Below are positions 62,301 through 64,000 of a stretch of 64,000 nt of DNA, piece after piece. The DNA lies in the NCBI GenBank assembly GCA_028564675.1, contig JAOVVO010000025.1:211241-275240 (forward strand). Direction: 5' to 3'. The stretch's first letter is position 1. Each line of letters begins with the position of its first letter. Below the pieces are notes generated by a model. It did no database searches, had not been told where the DNA came from, and saw only the letters and a program-made list of their open reading frames with translations. The stretch is from Onchocerca lupi (Eukaryota > Nematoda > Chromadorea > Rhabditida > Onchocercidae). The translations under genes and the position numbers were made by a program.

Positions 62301-63315
62301 TTAATGCCCGCACAAATGCAACCTCAACAACAACAACAGCAAAAACAACAACAGCAACAACAACAATCCTCGCAAGTAGTGCCTCCAATTACAATTCCTA
62401 TTCCAGAGCAGCAGCAGACGAAATCGAAAGGTGTTGTTTTTCAGGAAAATGCTAAAAAGGTTAGCTAATATATATACATTATCATACAGAGTTATTTCTC
62501 GATATTAACGATAAAAGATAAGAATATTAATTATTTTACTCTGCAAATACATAGTACAACTAACTTAGAAGTTTCATAAGCAAAGCAAGAAAAGAAACAC
62601 AGAAAATGTTATGATTTTAAAATAAACTATCGATTGATAATATCCATAATTTCAAATTAGACGAAAAAGATAGATGAAATAATGTAGCTTAGACAATCAA
62701 TTATAAAAGTTCAATCACACTTTTATAATTTTATTCGTAATTTGATTAAGGAAGCGGAAATATCGTAACAGAGCCATCTTGATCGTATAGTTTAATAATA
62801 GTTTCTGTCTTATTTTCAGTGATATTTAGCGGATTCTTTATCGATTTGAAGATTGACGAAATTCGAAGCAGGAAGAAATTGAGCGAAAGAAGAATATCAA
62901 TATTAATAATTATTAAGATGTATAATTTGAAGATTAAAAATTGCAACTTTTAGACAATGCCTGCTCGACAAAGCAGTCAAATATCGTCATCAGGTAAGCT
63001 TGTCTCACAACCATCCATGAAGGCGAAAAGTGGAGCAGCAGCTGCTGTCCAGAAGACATTATCAAAAAAGTCAAATGAAATTAGCTCCAAAACGATTTCT
63101 AATGCAAGGAAAACGTCACAAATCAAAAAGGAAAGTGCTGTCAAGGTATTACCATTACTGTTTCTTTTTTAAACATTTTTCTTGATAAAATTTAGAAACT
63201 ATAAATGAATGGAATACTCTGGGAGAGAAATAAAATGAAGTACTTGATCTTCTTCCTAACTCTTCCCCAAATTTCCTAGCTATTAATGTTTCATTTTTTC
63301 TAGAAGAAATCCTGA
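41919..63315 (+). CDS. rimb-1: RIM-binding protein (RIMBP/RIMB-1), active-zone scaffold
   Basis: This presynaptic scaffold links voltage-gated calcium channels to RIM through SH3-PxxP contacts. Twenty coding exons are phase-consistent: 41919-42287, 43509-43869, 48075-48341, 48481-48629, 48929-49052, 49319-49495, 54861-55096, 55678-55867, 56371-56699, 57757-57920, 59126-59311, 59602-59698, 59803-60035, 60152-60406, 60520-60792, 61105-61332, 61904-62000, 62163-62459, 62954-63145, 63304-63315, giving 1411 aa. Domains: SH3-I about 98-160 (ALFQYIP, GEMDEDQFYHGE, GLVPSNYV), FN3 repeats about 244-333, 334-424 and 425-530, SH3-II about 851-913 (ALFDYSHHMSP, GLVPSNLV), an Arg/Asp/Glu/Tyr-rich linker about 960-1212, SH3-III about 1222-1280 (AKFDYDSRELSP, GLVPSNFL), then poly-Gln and a basic tail ending KKS. 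This is the standard RIM-BP order. The start is the first ATG of exon 1; further 5' exons cannot be excluded. AATAAA is at 63319-63324. Confidence 0.92.
46878..46895. repeat. GA dinucleotide microsatellite
   Basis: This is a perfect AG run inside RIMBP intron 2, followed by a poly-A tract. A similar GA run occurs at 5354-5370 in POLR3C intron 3. Confidence 0.85.
47003..47275. repeat. TAGGC/GCCTA-rich cluster with hairpin
   Basis: Within RIMBP intron 2, GCCTA and TAGGC pentamers recur many times in both orientations. A perfect 9-bp inverted repeat, ATGCCTAAG and CTTAGGCAT, is separated by 12 bp at 47049-47078. The motif resembles the nematode telomere unit TTAGGC in both orientations, but it is not a tandem array. 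Confidence 0.55.
47942..48089 (+). repeat. 80-bp direct duplication across the intron 2/exon 3 junction
   Basis: 47942-48009 and 48022-48089 are near-identical at an 80-bp offset (ATTCTATTCTATATTTA, TTAACCTTTCACCC, GACC, TATGATATTTT, CTTTTCCA). The second copy carries the used acceptor TTTTCAG at 48070-48074 and the first bases of exon 3. The first copy has TTTTGAT at the matching place, so it is a dead acceptor. Confidence 0.85.
50769..50814 (+). repeat. 23-bp tandem duplication
   Basis: This is two perfect head-to-tail copies of a 23-bp unit beginning ATATATTGACAGAATATAA, in RIMBP intron 6. Confidence 0.85.
51721..51775 (+). repeat. 29-bp tandem duplication with internal inverted repeat
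   Basis: This is two head-to-tail copies of a 29-bp unit starting TTCCAAGTATTACTAGCTTG. Each unit contains CCAAG and CTTGG arms that could form a small hairpin. It lies in RIMBP intron 6. Confidence 0.85.
53070..53086 (+). repeat. Short interstitial telomere-like repeat (TTAGGC)
   Basis: TAGGC is followed by two exact TTAGGC units, the canonical nematode telomere repeat, inside RIMBP intron 6. With under three units it may be chance. Confidence 0.45.
61384..61710 (+). repeat. Degenerate tandem repeat in RIMBP intron 16
   Basis: A unit of about 50-60 bp with the core TAGAATATGCAGCTCAT recurs about six times between the exons at 61105-61332 and 61904-62000, with GCCTAGGCT-like boxes between. 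It is diverged and is not matched elsewhere in the window. Confidence 0.65.
62323..62368 (+). repeat. CAA/CAG repeat encoding poly-Gln
   Basis: This is a mixed CAA/CAG/AAA tract in RIMBP exon 18, just after SH3-III, encoding a Gln-rich run. A related ACA/GCA repeat encodes a poly-Thr-like run in exon 8 (about 55720-55750). Both are disordered linkers prone to length change. Confidence 0.8.
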
Positions 63316-64000
63316 AGAAATAAAACTTTTGCATCTTGGATTTATGATTGCTGTTAATTCTTTCTTCTGGATTTTTCCTTGAATTACTACAAAAGCAACA
63401 ATAACAACAATAATTATTGCTATTATGCTGCTATTAATATTATTATTGATTTCAATACTACTGCTATTACTAATACTACTAGTACCACATTTTAACGCGC
63501 AATACTCTCAATAATTCCGACGAATTTGACATTTTTTCTATTTCGTTATGTTCGGAAGACAATTAGATTATCTCTTAATATTTTGTTTTAGACGTTTTTT
63601 TTATTTTTCTTTATTTTTTTACATGATGCTCTTTGCAATTCATTTTCATTACTGTTATATATGTTATTATATGATTATGATTACAGTTTGGAGGTGGCAG
63701 TAATGACAATGTTTTGATTAGTTGATATAAATAATCCAGTATATCATGTTTTCATAACCACTACATTATATCAACATTCGAACATATCGCGTAAAATTAT
63801 TAGGTTTTAAAAACATGATTGTAGGCAAGTTTGGCAAGGATAATCTTGTGTTCAAAGCTCGAGAATTATGCAACAAAGGCAAAAGTTGCTTAAAACCTTT
63901 TTCTCTTTAAAAAATAAAATATAAGCCGGTTCAAACAATTCAAACAACACGATAGTCTTATATCCACGAAGAATTTTGTGAAGGAGCAGATATATATATA
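63316..64000. other. 3' flank of RIMBP gene
   Basis: AATAAA follows the stop by only four bases (63319-63324). The rest is AT-rich, with an imperfect trinucleotide (TAT/TAC/CTA-type) stretch at about 63400-63485. No gene is seen up to the window end. Confidence 0.5.

Noticed and set aside
1..64000. tRNA, rRNA, spliced-leader RNA and CRISPR-like arrays
   Set aside because: I looked for the usual conserved boxes and repeat-spacer patterns and saw none. A covariance-model scan would be needed to exclude small structured RNAs.

Overview
The window is AT-rich eukaryotic DNA with the gene structure of a nematode: short exons, introns from under 100 bp to several kb, donors of the GTAAG/GTTTR type and acceptors of the TTTCAG/TTTAG type, and acceptor-like sites directly in front of several start codons that would suit spliced-leader trans-splicing. 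Protein content and intron sizes suggest a parasitic clade III worm, possibly a filaria; the species cannot be told from the sequence. I read it by joining exons by hand and checking reading phase across every junction, so most gene models below are phase-consistent from start to stop. There is no sign of bacterial genes, CRISPR, rRNA or tRNA.

Layout. 1.6-8.0 kb, minus strand: RNA polymerase III subunit POLR3C (11 exons, 519 aa), with mitochondrial ribosomal protein MRPL36 (2 exons, 80 aa) about 400 bp upstream in the same orientation, possibly an operon. 8.0-11.3 kb: a divergent promoter region with a likely non-coding first exon of the next gene. 11.3-17.2 kb, plus strand: CDV3 homologue (277 aa) and mitochondrial ribosomal protein MRPS10 (228 aa). 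18.0-19.1 kb, minus: gamma-glutamylaminecyclotransferase (GGACT, 157 aa, with a possible alternative last exon). 20.9-23.7 kb, plus: an unrecognised 343-aa protein with a basic C-terminus. 26.3-29.7 kb, minus: a divergent casein-kinase-1/TTBK-like kinase of the worm-expanded type. 30.9-33.6 kb, plus: an unrecognised secreted protein. 34-41 kb: a gene-poor stretch holding at least two related interspersed repeats (a third, inverted copy lies near 24.4 kb) and a cluster of orphan exon-like segments. 41.9-63.3 kb, plus: a very large RIM-binding protein gene (20 coding exons, 1411 aa, SH3-FN3x3-SH3-SH3), which fills the last third of the window.

Functionally these are mostly unrelated housekeeping genes (Pol III transcription, two mitoribosome proteins, peptide-crosslink catabolism) beside a synaptic scaffold. 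The less ordinary content is the unrecognised secreted protein framed by 42-bp direct repeats, the unknown 343-aa protein, the uncharacterised modular repeat family, a duplicated splice-acceptor region inside the RIM-binding protein gene, and several coding-like fragments that do not yet assemble into genes.
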